NCBI GenBank assembly: GCA_017562135.1
Contig: QEYB01000093.1
Span: 682,001-746,000, forward strand
Direction: 5' to 3'
Source: Dipylidium caninum
Taxonomy: Eukaryota; Platyhelminthes; Cestoda; Cyclophyllidea; Dipylidiidae
Length of the DNA: 64,000 nucleotides
Part shown: piece after piece, positions 51,901 to 63,527 of the stretch
Numbering within the stretch: position 1 is the first letter of the stretch
Layout of the letters: each line of letters begins with the position of its first letter
Program-made: the position numbers and the translations under genes
Notes under the pieces: generated by a model
Seen by the model: only the letters and a program-made list of their open reading frames with translations
The model's database searches: none
What the model was told of the DNA's origin: nothing

Positions 51901-54900
51901 GCACGATGGACTCAAATTTTAACAAGGAGCGGATCCGCAAGACGCAAATACCATTTCATTGACGCAATTCGTGGCGCGGGGTCTCTCGTCCGTTTGAACG
52001 AAGAAACAAGAGTCTGGCACCTTTAACCAGAACGATTGCACCGGTCGTCGGGCTGCAGATCTCTCCTCATTAACTCAACGAGGCCTGCAGGAAGAGGTTG
52101 CAAATCACCCCCGAAGTGAGCTAAACGGCCAGTCATTGGGCGTTGCTCGAGTTCTCCTACTTCCCATTACTTCCTCAGGCTCGAGTTTGTAATTTGACAA
52201 TGCGTATTAATTAAGTGAACAGCAAAAGCATTTTCTAATATTCTGAAATTTTGAAAAAGCTTCACTCTAAAAGCGCCAAACTGTTGTATCCACAAATACG
52301 TGAGGTTGCAGTTACACCCAATTCGACTGAATTAAATAAAGGTGTGGAGCGCTTCTGTCTCCATCGATCCGCGCAATGTGACACACTGCGGAGCAGTGAA
52401 TTTTTATACATGACGGGGTGTATGAAAAGCGGAGGAAATCCAAAAGCGCCCTCGAAAAGGTGTGCGTAACGGAGAAGGAGAAGAGGTTCGAGGCAAAACT
52501 GAAAGCCAAGTGGAGCCGCAGACGTTAATCAGCGGTTTGTGTCGAGGCACAAGAACATGCGGGGACCTCCGCGTGGAGAAAATATTTCCGGGAGGCGGGT
52601 CTAGCGAGCTGCGGAGCGTCGGTAGATGTCACGCCTACCTACACGACTGTCGGTGTTTTATTTCTGCGACAAATGCCATTCTTGTGTGTTCAAACAGGTC
52701 GTAAGTTGGCAGTGAAAGAACAACAGACGACGGATGGAGTGGTTAATCACATGCACGACTCCTTCACATCAGCAACTCTCCACTGAAGAGGCGCAGTGTC
52801 AGGCGCACGTAGTTGCGCTCGGGCTGAGAAGGGTTGCATTCCAGAGGCAGCAAATCGAAAGGGTCGCGCCTTACCCGTAGCTCCAGGCGGTGCGGTTAAT
52901 AGGAGGACCCCAAAAGGCGCACACAAATTGGTAATTTGACAAAGGCTGGTGATCAAGCGCTGACTACCCTCATGGCGCACGTCTGCTGCACTCCCTCGGC
53001 CCCCTCACTCCTCTCGCCCGCCCCCCCTCACTCTAAGGAATGCATCTCTCGTAGAATAGTCAGACTCTTATCGCTGAATCCTCCTTGGTGCACACTAAAG
53101 CCCCTCTTAGTGAGAATGCCATTTCGGAAGGTCATAGAACTAATTTTTTAGAGTGAGGCTGATTAAACCCTAAGCTACTCGTAAAACCGAGGCGAATGAG
53201 AGGGTTTCGCGCAACAAGCTCCCCGCCCACTTCATGCCGGCGGTGACACGACGACGAGGGAGGAGGCGAGTGCTGAAGCCCCTTTTCACCGTTTTCCCAG
53301 CACTCCACGCAAGACACGACGCAGAGGTGAAGAGACTAAGAGGCATTGCGAGAGCAGAAGGCACTCAACTTGACTTATGTAGCCTCACATCTACTATATA
53401 TAGTTGATAAATTTGCATGATATTGGCAGAGCCTCCACCGAGAAGCAGCATCATGTGAATGGCGCAAACTTACAGGGGTGTGTTGTCATTCAAATCTCCC
53501 TTGGCAAAGGAAGAATGCACCTTCTCCGGGGTTGGCTGAAAGGTCAGTGTATAATCCTGTTAATAGCAGGACGAGGAGACATCCTTAGCTTAAAACCTTT
53601 CATATACTTACGGCCTCGTTCGGGCTTCGGAGCTTGCTGGAAAAGAGCCTAAAATACATCAGTCATGACGAAGGAAATGACAAAACTTTCACTTTAGCCT
53701 GACAACACCCTTTTAATTTCCTCATCTATCGAAGGAGGGTTAGCAGACGATGATGAAGGTTTCTTTGAGCATCCCGTCTGTAAGTGCAGGCTTAATTCCG
53801 TGGGTTCTTCTCGTGTGGCTAAGTGGAAACCTCCGGCACCCTGGGGGGATTTTTCCCTTGAGAAAGGGCCAGCAAACTAACCTGTCGGGTTCTATGTCCC
53901 GCGGAATCGCTGTTTCCGGCAGAAGAACCTCCAGGGCATTCCTGTGGCATTTCTGGGTTAGCAGCGAGGAGCAGAGTGACATAAATTCCAGTCCCAGTTG
54001 CAAGTGAGGATTACTGTAAATGTAAATAAGGTCTGTCAGGAGTCGAGGCAATATAATCCTCGTCAAGAACAAGGCGGACCTGACCAGCGAGGTGTCTGCA
54101 GTCGCCCTTCGACGCCATTCACTTAATCAAACGCTTGAAGATCGAAAAGCACGACCGGTGACACACAATGACTGCTGTCAGTTCCAATAGTTTGTCCTAC
54201 GATCGTATGAAATTTTAATTCACAGCGCCTCGGACTTGTGAGTTATCTCCAAACCGAGAGAAAATCTATCAAGATTAGGAGCGCCATGTAGCCAACAAAA
54301 AGGGACTACTTCGGCTCGGTCGTTGGTGCTGTCGCCTGTTGTGTACCTAACCACCGCCATTGTCGCCTCGGGCGAAGCAGCTCCGCCTCCACCACGGAGT
54401 TTTGCGCACACTCCGGGCCCCGGAGCTCGATTGGTGAGGTGTCGACACGAGCGCAGTTTGTTGCCCCAATTGTGTAAATTTCCCCCGACGCCTCGGGGTC
54501 AGACAAGGCAAAGGACTTCCCCCTTGCACCCCCCTCTCCGCCCCCCACCCCACAACGGAGGGAAGGTAAACTTAAAGTAGAACAGAGCAGACGCCCTGAG
54601 GATCAAAACGAGGATGTGTAAAAGGTGATTTTCGCGGAAAGTGGCCAATTTCAGGTTTTATGGAGATCAAGGAGAAATGCATTTTTGCAAAAACCAGTCC
54701 AAGGGTGGGAATTCGCCAATTGGCATTGAAAATTTTTGCCTTGTCGTGGGAGAATTTGGCGCATTCCTACTCTCTCCGACCCCTTCACACCGCCATAAAT
54801 CTCATTAGGTTCACTTTCACATAACTTAGGTTCCATCGACTCATTCCTCGCGTTCCTCCCAACTGGCAGTCGAATTACTTTGCTCAGACCCAAATCACCA

Positions 54901-57900
54901 TTCAGGAGCATTATTAGCAAATAATGCGGTAGAAAGATCGGCCCACATTACGAAGAAAGCACTCACTTTTGGGCACACTTGAAGTCGTTTGCGGGGCTAA
55001 CTTCGAGGGCGAGGGCGGTCGAGAGAGCGTCTAGCACATCATCAATCAGACGGCCAGTTGAACTGCCATTCGGTGGGGATGATTTCGTTAGCCAATCGGA
55101 GTCCTCGACGTTGGTAGACTTCATCTCTGACAGCCGGTAGAGCATAAGACACGCAGCAATGTAGCCCGGGAGCATCCACTTTACGTCAGTTCTCTCTGGA
55201 AGAGTACGAATCCACTCCGAAGCCAGGCCATTCACGAGGTGTACCGTCGTTGCGTCCTTCTGTTCTGCTGTACCCCTCTCCTCTAAAATCTGGCCGCAAA
55301 CCTCAGCTGCCTCGTTCTCTACGAGCTCCATCACAATTGCAGAGGCATTTAGGTCCTCGATGGCCAGTTTTGCCAACTCGGTAACTAGGACATCATTAGG
55401 AAGACTTGTTCGACTCCTTATGGCGGCAATGTGACCCGAGAGATAGGAGTAGAAGCAAGTGGCGAGAGCATGGACTCGTCGCCGTGTTTCGGAACTAGAA
55501 GGTGTTTCGCAGACGATAAGGTTCATTCCAACTTCCAGAATCCCCGCGGCAAGTGTTCGGAGACAGTGAGAGCAAACAACGTCGACAGGAGAACTTTCAA
55601 TGTTGGTGGTCGAGCTGCCAGAACTATCAGCGACGAGGGTGTGCGAGGAGGCGGATTCTGTGTCGGAAGTATCCTGAAACAGGCTTGAAGCAGACCAATC
55701 GTCAGCCACCACGAGGGCGGGTGGCCGTTCAGGTTGACGAACTTGGTGTTGCTGTCGTCCGGAGAAAAAGAAGACTCCCGAGGATTTTGGGACCTCCACC
55801 GCTTTTGGAACAACTTGCCTCGGCTCCCTAAAATACCGCGCTCTATAGATGAATAATTTAACTCCCTGCTTCCTAACTAGCTTTTCAGACTCGAAGGGGT
55901 TAGAAGAGCATTACTAGTTGGTAGGTAGGGGTTAACAGCTTCCGTGGGCGGATCGCGCAGTTAAGACTACGCGCTGCATCAACCACTTTTACACTAAGTG
56001 TAACTGTGCCTACTTTCACTGTTGCGTTGAGATACGCGGCGGCAGGTTAAAGCGTTGGAGACTGAGACGCGACTTACCCCTCGTTTGGCCTTTGGAGGGT
56101 TGTTGTGGATGGAGCTATAAAGGACAATCGTCATTTAAACAAAAGGCTACAACAGGGATTTCGACTCCTCTCCGTGCTAACCAATAGGATGTCTCGTCTT
56201 CTACGCCACTTTTTACGTAACTGACAAGGAAGTAGGGAAGCCTAGAACGCGACTACACTCCATCCACAGTGCCAAATAAAGAGTCAACTGTTTTACCCTC
56301 TAGAATTGCGAAATCCATCGAAATGCCTCTCGAACTCAGCCGGTGGTTGAGAACGTCAAGCGCACGCCGCAGTTTGGAGCAGCTGTTCGTCAGCAATTCG
56401 TGGACCGTCTCTTGGGAGATGAGCTGAATGGGGCAGGAGATGCTGGGTCAAGTGCTGGGGGCGGTGGACGTCAAGGCGGCAAGAGACACTCACCGTCTTC
56501 TTGAGAGATATAAACTGATTAATTATGGCTTCTGTCTCACCCACTGGTTTTTTCGCTTGTATCGGCGCATCTTCGACTTTCTCCTTTTCTACCTTTTTCT
56601 GAAAACACCAAAATTCAACTCTGTTAATTCCTCTTTGCTTTTCGCTCATAATAAACGTGCATAGCTCGAGAATCAAGTTTCGAAAGGCGCAACATCCAGT
56701 GGCCACGGCTACGCCATAAGTCAAATGTGGACTGGTTTGAGAGGCAAAAGACATCGAATGGATGCCACCGACTAAATGACAAGATCACCTACCTGTGTTG
56801 ACGGCTTCGACTCTGTCCGCTCTTCGACTCGCAATTCATTGAAAAGCGTGGGATGTATTCCGTCCAGCATTGCGGCGACCTCATCCAGACAGTTTATGGG
56901 GCAGGACTCGAGATTTGCGGTTGGCGATACCTCAATCGGCGAATCGAGCATTGGCGAGTCGACGAGACCGAAGGGCGGGCAGGAGAAAGTGATGCTTTCG
57001 TTGTTCGGCAGAATTTGCGGCCGCGGTACTTGCGGTTCGATTACTTGGGATGGAGACGGAAAGGAGGGAGGGGAAGACGATTCGCTCTCACTCTTGTCAT
57101 CGTCCTTCTCCGAAGATTCTTCTGGACCTTTCTGAAGCCGGTTAATCAGGTCGCGAAGCTCTGGTGACTCCACTTCTGCGTCCATTGCCTCGTTCATCAC
57201 TTCCATCCATTCCGTACGCTCATTTTCGGCTGAGTAGCCTAGCAGACTGCATCCTCCCGGAACCATCTAAAGGTAAGTGAAACTGCAAGTTGAATCCTCC
57301 GTGGAAACTTCACTCAATAATTTTATTACTAAGCAAGGGGAACGCCTTCAAAAACTATCCCAAACATCGCCTGTAAAGTCATTTCACAATGAAGATAACC
57401 TGATCTTTCTAAAGACAAAAAACATCTCCTACGCCCTCGTGATTTCCCGAGACGTGTATGTGACATCGACCGCCCCTCGACTTTGCAATTATTCAGAGTC
57501 TTAATGAGTGCTCCACTGTGCAGAGTGGCACTTCGGGTCAACGGTTGTTTGCCGCTTGCATCCAGAAAGACGTGGGAGAAAGGTAGAACGCACCATCAAC
57601 ACAATCGCAAATAAATCCTGACACAGGTCGGTGGGTTGGATTGCAAGGCAATTTTGGAAGTCGAAGAACTTCAGGGGTTTCGTCCAGTCGCTCCTGAAAT
57701 CCTCTTCATTCGTGTACAATAGCAGTAGTTGTGGCAGCAGCACCCCGTAGGTGCATTGCACCACAGACTGAAGCGGAAACAACAAATTTCGGGTAGTCGA
57801 AGCAGGGAATAAATGGGAATCAACGGAGTTGTGATCTTATGAGCAGAGCATGGGGATTAGTCAAGCGGAAAGGCAAAGATCTGGAATAACAGAGGGAGAA

Positions 57901-57994
57901 GTGAACGGTAGACTGAGGCGTGGGGGGCGAGGCAATCACGTACGGCTTCCTTGTCTAGAGCCCAAAAAATGGGCCCTTCCCTAATCGTCATCAT
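48951..57994 (-). CDS. PH-domain protein of unrecognised family, two possible 3' ends
   Basis: Exons on the minus strand, all phases consistent: 57994-57944, 57767-57594, 57266-56793, 56598-56494, 56423-56297, 55801-54967, 54079-53882, 51646-51386, 51208 onward. The last of these can read to a stop at 50938 (about 831 residues). Alternatively it splices at a strong donor (51077, AG|gtacgt, phase 2) to a terminal exon 49296-48951. That exon starts in the right phase and encodes HLILLDEVENAISIF and an acidic tail ending in ISESEI. The N-terminal 105 residues look like a PH domain: REGPIFWALDKE, GVLLPQLLLLYT, and a last helix AENERTEWMEVMNEAM with the conserved Trp. Next come an acidic linker and a helical region with Leu-rich segments (about residues 320-590). 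A Ser/Arg-rich stretch follows, then a conserved-looking DVIMNWFHRDYYDAYTIQSE. PH domains usually bind phosphoinositides; the rest I cannot assign. An acceptor is 12 nt before the ATG. Confidence 0.7.
51647..53881 (-). other. Intron of the PH-domain gene
   Basis: This 2.2-kb intron starts at gttagt (53881) and ends at ctgtag (51647). The flanking exons are both phase 2 and join in frame (EPDR then RQSAPSS). No additional exon is seen. Confidence 0.65.
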
Positions 57995-58008
57995 CGCCTC
58001 GTTTTGCT

Positions 58009-58721
58009 AGGAACTCTGCCTATATGAAATGCACACAAAATTTGTAAGTGGTGTAGTTAGGGCATGCGCGTATACCGTGGTTGAGCTCGCGGTTGGTTGA
58101 GATTTCGTGCTCTTTCGGCAATTGGCTCGGTGCGGCGCCTACGGGAGGCAGCTGCGACGCAAGCACACGTGCGTCAACGTGCAAATGAACAGTATCCTCA
58201 GCATCACCTGCGCCGTTGCCACCGTGGCGAGATTTTGGCACTTCGTGTCAACCGAATTCTCACTTTTGACACCCCCCCCCCGCATGCGCATACCCTTCAC
58301 ACTGAAGTGAAACGAGGATTCGGGAACGACACACACAGCAATGCGGTGCCCCACTGCGCCCCGTCAGTGTCGCAGTCGCAGGCTCGGGCAGTTGAGGTAT
58401 CGCGGCTTCTGAGTAAATCACAGCGTACAACTTCAGGGCGCAGAGAGATATAATTTTACCGCACTCTTCTGAAACTACTACGATCTGGGAAAGAAAGGGA
58501 GGGTGGTCCTGCTCCCAACGACTGGCGCTATTTAGGAATATGAGGCGGAATGGAAGGCTGTGGAATGACCAGGCATATTCATCGTTTTTCTCGAGTGCTG
58601 ACTGCCGCCTGATTGAAACTTTCTCCTAATCATACAAATAGAGCCTTTACAGATAACTTTGTCAACACTTTCTACTAAATCGCTTGCAGCGAATTCTACG
58701 AAAAGTAGAAGGTGACGACGT
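58009..58721. other. Intergenic region between the PH-domain gene and the inverted duplication
   Basis: No gene seen. It contains a C run at about 58271-58281 and should hold the promoter of the PH-domain gene. The multi-CpG tract near 58120-58220 gives overlapping frames on both strands, none convincing. Confidence 0.45.
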
Positions 58722-59144
58722 CGATGAGGACAGCCGCAGCATTAGAGACCGCCCATTTGACCGATGTTTCATTGGCAGATACCAGAAAGCAACATCAAGG
58801 CCTCTCACCGGTTTTGACGTGGACCTCATAACTCCAGATCATGCCAACGCAATGATGGGTAGCATTCCCCACCGCCACTCCCACCGTCCAGTTGCCACGT
58901 CTTGACCGTGGACCACTCGGCAATAATAAGCCTGTTGACTGTTTCGAAAGTCGACTACTCGGACAAAACATTTGACTCCATTTGGCTGCCACTCGTCTAT
59001 CCACCTAAGCACACGAACTGCTATAGCCAGGAACTCCTACGTGTCAGCACAAAGGACGCGAAAATGTCTCCCACGTCCCTCCAATAAGCCCAGACGCCCC
59101 ACCTCCAAACGGCCACGCATCAAAGCACCATGAAGGCGACTTAC

Positions 59145-59556
59145 ACGGAGTCCTCACACACCGAGGTGCACGTGGAGATGACCTCGATCTCCGAGCTGGT
59201 AGTTGTGGCCACTGATTCCTCGTAAACCAATTGTTTGGACGACTCAGAGCCAACGGTTTGGCTGTCAGTGATGACCTCGGTTCGAAGCCCAGCCTCATCA
59301 TTCTCTCCTGCACCGGCTTCATCCACCTTCCCCTCGGCTTCTCTCTCCACTTCGCCCTTCGTTTCTCGCCCCGTCTTTGCCGTCTCCTGAGTCATGGTAT
59401 CCACTCCCGCCTCATCAGTCTTCTGATCCATCGGTTGCTGCTGCTGCTTCTGCTGCTGCTGCTGAGCCTGGGGCTGCTCCCGCCTCTGCCTAAAGGCTGC
59501 GTATCTGTTGCCAGTGTGTCCGAAGTGCTCATCTCCGAGGAACTACAAATATCACC
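59145..59556 (-). pseudogene. Duplicated TMF1 exon 3, frameshifted
   Basis: This corresponds to TMF1 exon 3, with the same acceptor (GGCACAG) and donor (gtaagt). Two extra bases after the ATACGCAG block throw the frame into a Ser/Arg-rich reading, and the glutamine tract is interrupted. Downstream the original frame is again open (59141-59431) and ends in the same IEVISTCTSVCEDSV, but with many replacement differences in the acidic part. No neighbouring TMF1 exon is present. I infer a non-functional gene fragment, unless it serves as an exon of an unseen transcript. Confidence 0.75.
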
Positions 59557-60150
59557 CTGTGCCACCGATATTAACGATGCAGCAACAGCCCTCGAAGCCC
59601 CACTGGGTGGTAACCTCTTCTGGCGGAGGCAACATTCGGAAAATGGCATGTGTTGCCCCAGTTGCCTCTGTGCACACTCACGCCTTCGAGTGCTCACCAG
59701 TCTTACACTCTTGCCTTACACCCCACCTGTAGGCGAAGCAGCGCATACGTCTTATAACCGCCTAATTCCATCATTCGATTTAACTTGACGTGCGTTCGTC
59801 GGGGAGGCCCCGCCTCGACACCAGCCGTAAGAACCACGGACAGGAAAGACGCGTGGTGACATCCACTAAGTCAAGGAATTGCGTGAACCGAAAACAAGGG
59901 TGTGCGTAGTTATGCTGAGGAGGTAAGAGGTGAGGGGAAGTGAGGTAAGGTGAGGTGAGGCGAGGTGATGTGAACAGGATCAGCAAGTGAGGGGCCTGCT
60001 ACAAAAGGGTCAGTTCACACAGATGACCGTAGGGAAAGCAGTCGATAGTTCCACATGTCGCAAATCAAGTACGTACTCCAACTTTGCCAAGAAAGGCGAG
60101 AAACCTCGACCAACTCATGACTGCATGGTCAGTTAGCGACGGAGACCGAA

Positions 60151-60187
60151 GAAGAAGAAGAAGAAGAAGAAGAAGAAGAAGAAGAAG
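60151..60187 (+). repeat. (GAA)n microsatellite
   Basis: About 12 pure GAA units, the counterpart of the longer CAT-interrupted CTT tract at 8629-8691 in the other arm. Confidence 0.9.
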
Positions 60188-61123
60188 GGTTAAGAGTGTG
60201 GTGGGGTACTGACGGAGAGCAAGTCTCATGTTGCGTTGTCGTCAAGTAGTTGTGAGAAAGAGGTTACCCACCTCACAACAACATGCAATTACATCCCGTG
60301 GTGGTGGTGGTGGTGGTGATGGCAATGGCGTTGGAGTAGTAAAACACCAAAGCAGAACAAATGGTGAAGAAAGCAAAAGAAGTTTCTCTGGAAGCACGGA
60401 GCTTTACCGCCGACATTTCCTCACTCTGTAAGAGAAGACACGTCTAGCACACAGCCAAGGATGTTTCAAGGACCACTCAATCAGGCGTCGCCCCAGTGTA
60501 TCATCGTCCACGTCAAACGTCCTTTCCACTTTTCACGCGCACCCGGCCCTCCTTTATAGCGCTTGCGACTCTTCTTCGTCGTCACACATTCATGGGGAGA
60601 TCGCTGCACCATACGCCTACAGCAGTGCCTCTGGCTGCTCTCGCTCCTCCAAACATGCCCCAAGTGCCGTCACGATGTTCGATGGACCTGCTATAGGGCG
60701 CGGTCTTGGGTGCACATGATGCCCCTGTTGCTGTTGTTGCTAATTTCTCTTATTACCGTTACTGCGACAACAATGGTGAGGATGCTAATGATGGTGGGTT
60801 GTGGGTGGTGGTAGAGTACGACATTAGGATAAAGTCAAAGAAAGCGTTGGCAAATGGCGTGTCCTACGACGAAGTGGGCTAGTTTAGGGAAGAGCATTTT
60901 GCTTATCGTTACAATTCTTCGCACCAGGACTTGTTGCACTAGTGATCGCCTCTCCTGTGTCCATATTTGAAGTGAGAGAGAAAAAGAGAGTCGAACCGAC
61001 TTGCGAGTGGAGGCAAGAGTGATAGCCGCGGCACACTATCGCCGCCCTTATCTCTTCGTCTGTATGCCGCGACACAAAAAGAAGTCAGTTCGGAGCAACA
61101 GTCTACACACTAACTAAATTCAG

Positions 61124-62938
61124 TCCAGTGAGTTTCGTTTAACAGCCATGTCTCAATATCAAGTGTATTTTTAAGTAATGACCATGTTGGATATGTCCTA
61201 TATTTCATATAACAGTGAGGACAAAAGTAGAACAAATGCATACTTAAATTTAAACTTAGGGGAGTCTTCTCTGTTAAATATTTCAAAGATAAGTCGGGAT
61301 TTTACAAGATATTTCGTGTCCTGATTTGGTTTTATGGAACTGGTATTTCTCTGGTATGTTTGTGTATTTTGCGTATGTGCTATTTCGCATTCACTACTTA
61401 CGTGGCACTGAAAATGAATATAAAATTGGCTTGACATAAGACAAACTTCATGGCTCTTCGGAGGTGTGACAGTTCTAATATATACGTCAAGACCATACGT
61501 AAACTTTACTTAGTTGTGATTTATTTGTATCCAATCTGTGTCAGGCGACACCCAATTGTTTGCAACTTTGTCTGAATTCGCTACGGCACCCGACATAGTA
61601 AGTGAGTGAGTAAGCGACATATGACTGATTTTATCCAGCTGATATGGGTTATAAGACGCCTAATAAAGATGGGCAATATGAAGACGTAATTATAAACTTC
61701 GTACGGTTGTTTGCAAACGGTCCCGCTCTTACCGCGGAAGGTAAAAAATGCGTTTAATTTTTAGCTCTAGTTCATTCAACAACATCGTAATTTGGAAACT
61801 AAGCGCGCATTTTCATGTGCCAGTGCTGATTAAATTTCCCGCTTGCAAATATTTTTGATCAAATCTTCGTCCTTACCCATGGTGGTAGTCGTATTTGACA
61901 CTGAGATTAGCACCAAGAGCAAAGCTTTGTAAGTACCGTTATTAATCACAAAAAACTATGGAGCACACGTAGTACATTATTAACTTTAGCAAAAAACACG
62001 GAATTGAAGTTAAATGTAAAACTTTGTGTTCAACTGACATGTTTCGAAATTCCCTGCTGACCTGAATGTCCACTTGCACGTTTTTTAAGGCGCGGATTTT
62101 GTAAGCCTGCTTTTCTACTTTCGGCTCATCCTAGTAACTCCGCGTATATTTGCGACAATTTTTTGGATTCGCTCTAAACATAATTTTTTCGGCAGGTCCC
62201 CGAGAGTGGATCTATCTCTCCAGGCCCTTACTGCCAGCTAGCTATCATGCACTGTTTTTTAGTCAACTTATAAATTTACGGTAAACGGAACATTCAACTT
62301 CGTATATATTGAAACATGGAGGAGGCGAGTTTCACGCCTTCAAGTTATTTAGCACTCCATCACTTTGGACGCTCCGTATTTTTTTCTAAACTGTCCCTTT
62401 GAATATTCCTGACTGGGATTGGGTTTAACTCATCCATAGTTATGGGTGAATTACAACTTCCCTTTGCACTTACTCTCAGATGAGGTGACATTACGTTTGT
62501 ATTTCCAAATTTCCTAAATTGCCTAACATTAATATTGACAAGTACTATGTGACACTGCCTTTAATTCACCTTATTTCAATTCCGTTTTCGTTTAAACACA
62601 TTTAACTGGTTCATCCTTCCTTTCAGATCCTGCCTCTTATCACTGCATTTTTTGTCTTCACCCAGCAGTTCCCTTTGCTTATATGATTTTTTGTCATTAC
62701 AAATATTCGTATTACTTTTCCTACACATGATCTTAGCTTAGTTACTCGCGCCACACTTTCATTGTATCGCTGTTATTCAACTTATCTATTTGTCCTCTAT
62801 GCTAATCTGCATTTTGGTCATGCTTTCTTTACGGTCATTGACTAAATGTCGTTTTTTATTAACTTTGGTTCTGCGTTTTATCTGTATTCTTTTTCCTAAA
62901 TACCTGGTGTCTCGGATATCTCTTATGCTTGTTCTTAG
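61124..62938. other. Intergenic region upstream of spermidine synthase, with one candidate orphan exon
   Basis: AT-rich, no conserved gene. A segment at 61639-61740 (+) is open, 102 nt long, and bounded by ttatccag and gtaaaa, reading DMGYKTPNKDGQYED. It could be an exon of an unknown gene or chance. The promoter of the downstream gene should be here. Confidence 0.4.
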
Positions 62939-62947
62939 TGTTGTGCC

Positions 62948-63527
62948 ATGAATTACCTGATGAAAGGATGGTTTTCCGAGGTTTCTTCTGAGTTTCCCAA
63001 TCAAGCCTTTAGCCTCAAAGTTAAAGAAGTCTTATTCGAAGGGAAATCCGAATTTCAGGATATTTTCATCTTTGAAAAGTTTGTCATTACCTATTATTAA
63101 TGTTTCTACTTAATTTAGATCAGTCGCATTTTTACTCCCTTTTTCGGTTCCAGTGAGGATTTCGGTCGTGTATTAGTGCTTGACGGACGCGTTCAATTAA
63201 CAGAACGGGATGAAGCCTTTTACCAAGAAATGCTCACCTATATTCCCTTGAGTGTGCATCCCAATCCGAAGCGTGTTCTTATTATCGGTGGTGGCGACGG
63301 CGGTGTGGCTAGGGAGGCAGCTCGACACCCTTGCGTGGAACATGTAGACCTTGTGGAAATCGATGAAATGGTGCTTAAACTCTCACGCCAGTTCCTCCCC
63401 TTCACTGCATCGGGCTTAGATAATCCAAAGGTCACGGTTCATGTAGCTGATGGTTTCTCCTTTTTAAAGCAACTCGTGAATCAAAATAAGTATGACGTCG
63501 TTATTACAGATTCGACTGATCCTGGAG
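62948..63527 (+). CDS. SRM: Spermidine synthase, 5' part (gene continues beyond the window)
   Basis: Spermidine synthase is a cytosolic aminopropyltransferase that makes spermidine from putrescine and decarboxylated S-adenosylmethionine. Exon 1 is 62948-63078 (GWFSEVSSEFPNQAFSLKV, then FQDIFIFE, the N-terminal beta part of the family). A 75-bp intron (63079-63153) joins in phase 2 to exon 2 (63154-63527), which ends at a gtgagt donor. Exon 2 holds GRVLVLDG, QLTERDEAFYQEM, HPNPKRVLIIGGGDGGVARE (the nucleotide-binding glycine loop), the acidic VEIDEMVL, VADGFSFL and VITDSTDPGG, which contains the catalytic Asp. About 168 residues of roughly 300 are visible. Spermine synthase is excluded by ERDEAFYQEM and DSTDP, which follow the spermidine enzyme. 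No further exon is evident to position 64000. An acceptor ends 9 nt before the ATG. Confidence 0.96.

Larger units (their letters stand above)
58722..61123 (-). repeat. Right arm of the inverted duplication (partial TMF1 copy)
   Basis: Reverse-complement copy of 7781-10101, about 50 kb away. It includes TMF1 intron and exon sequence but no flanking TMF1 exons, so it is a genomic duplication and not a retrocopy. Its outer part (about 60840-61123) contains bases missing from the left arm, such as the segment around 61020-61075. The left arm therefore lost sequence, or the copies separated long ago with later homogenisation of the inner blocks. Confidence 0.9.

Noticed and set aside
55523..55813. 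96-codon minus-strand frame reading FSPDDSNTKFVNLNGHPP
   Set aside because: It is the shifted reading of the 278-codon PH-gene exon 6. The longer frame continues with correct phases into exon 7, so this one is a shadow.
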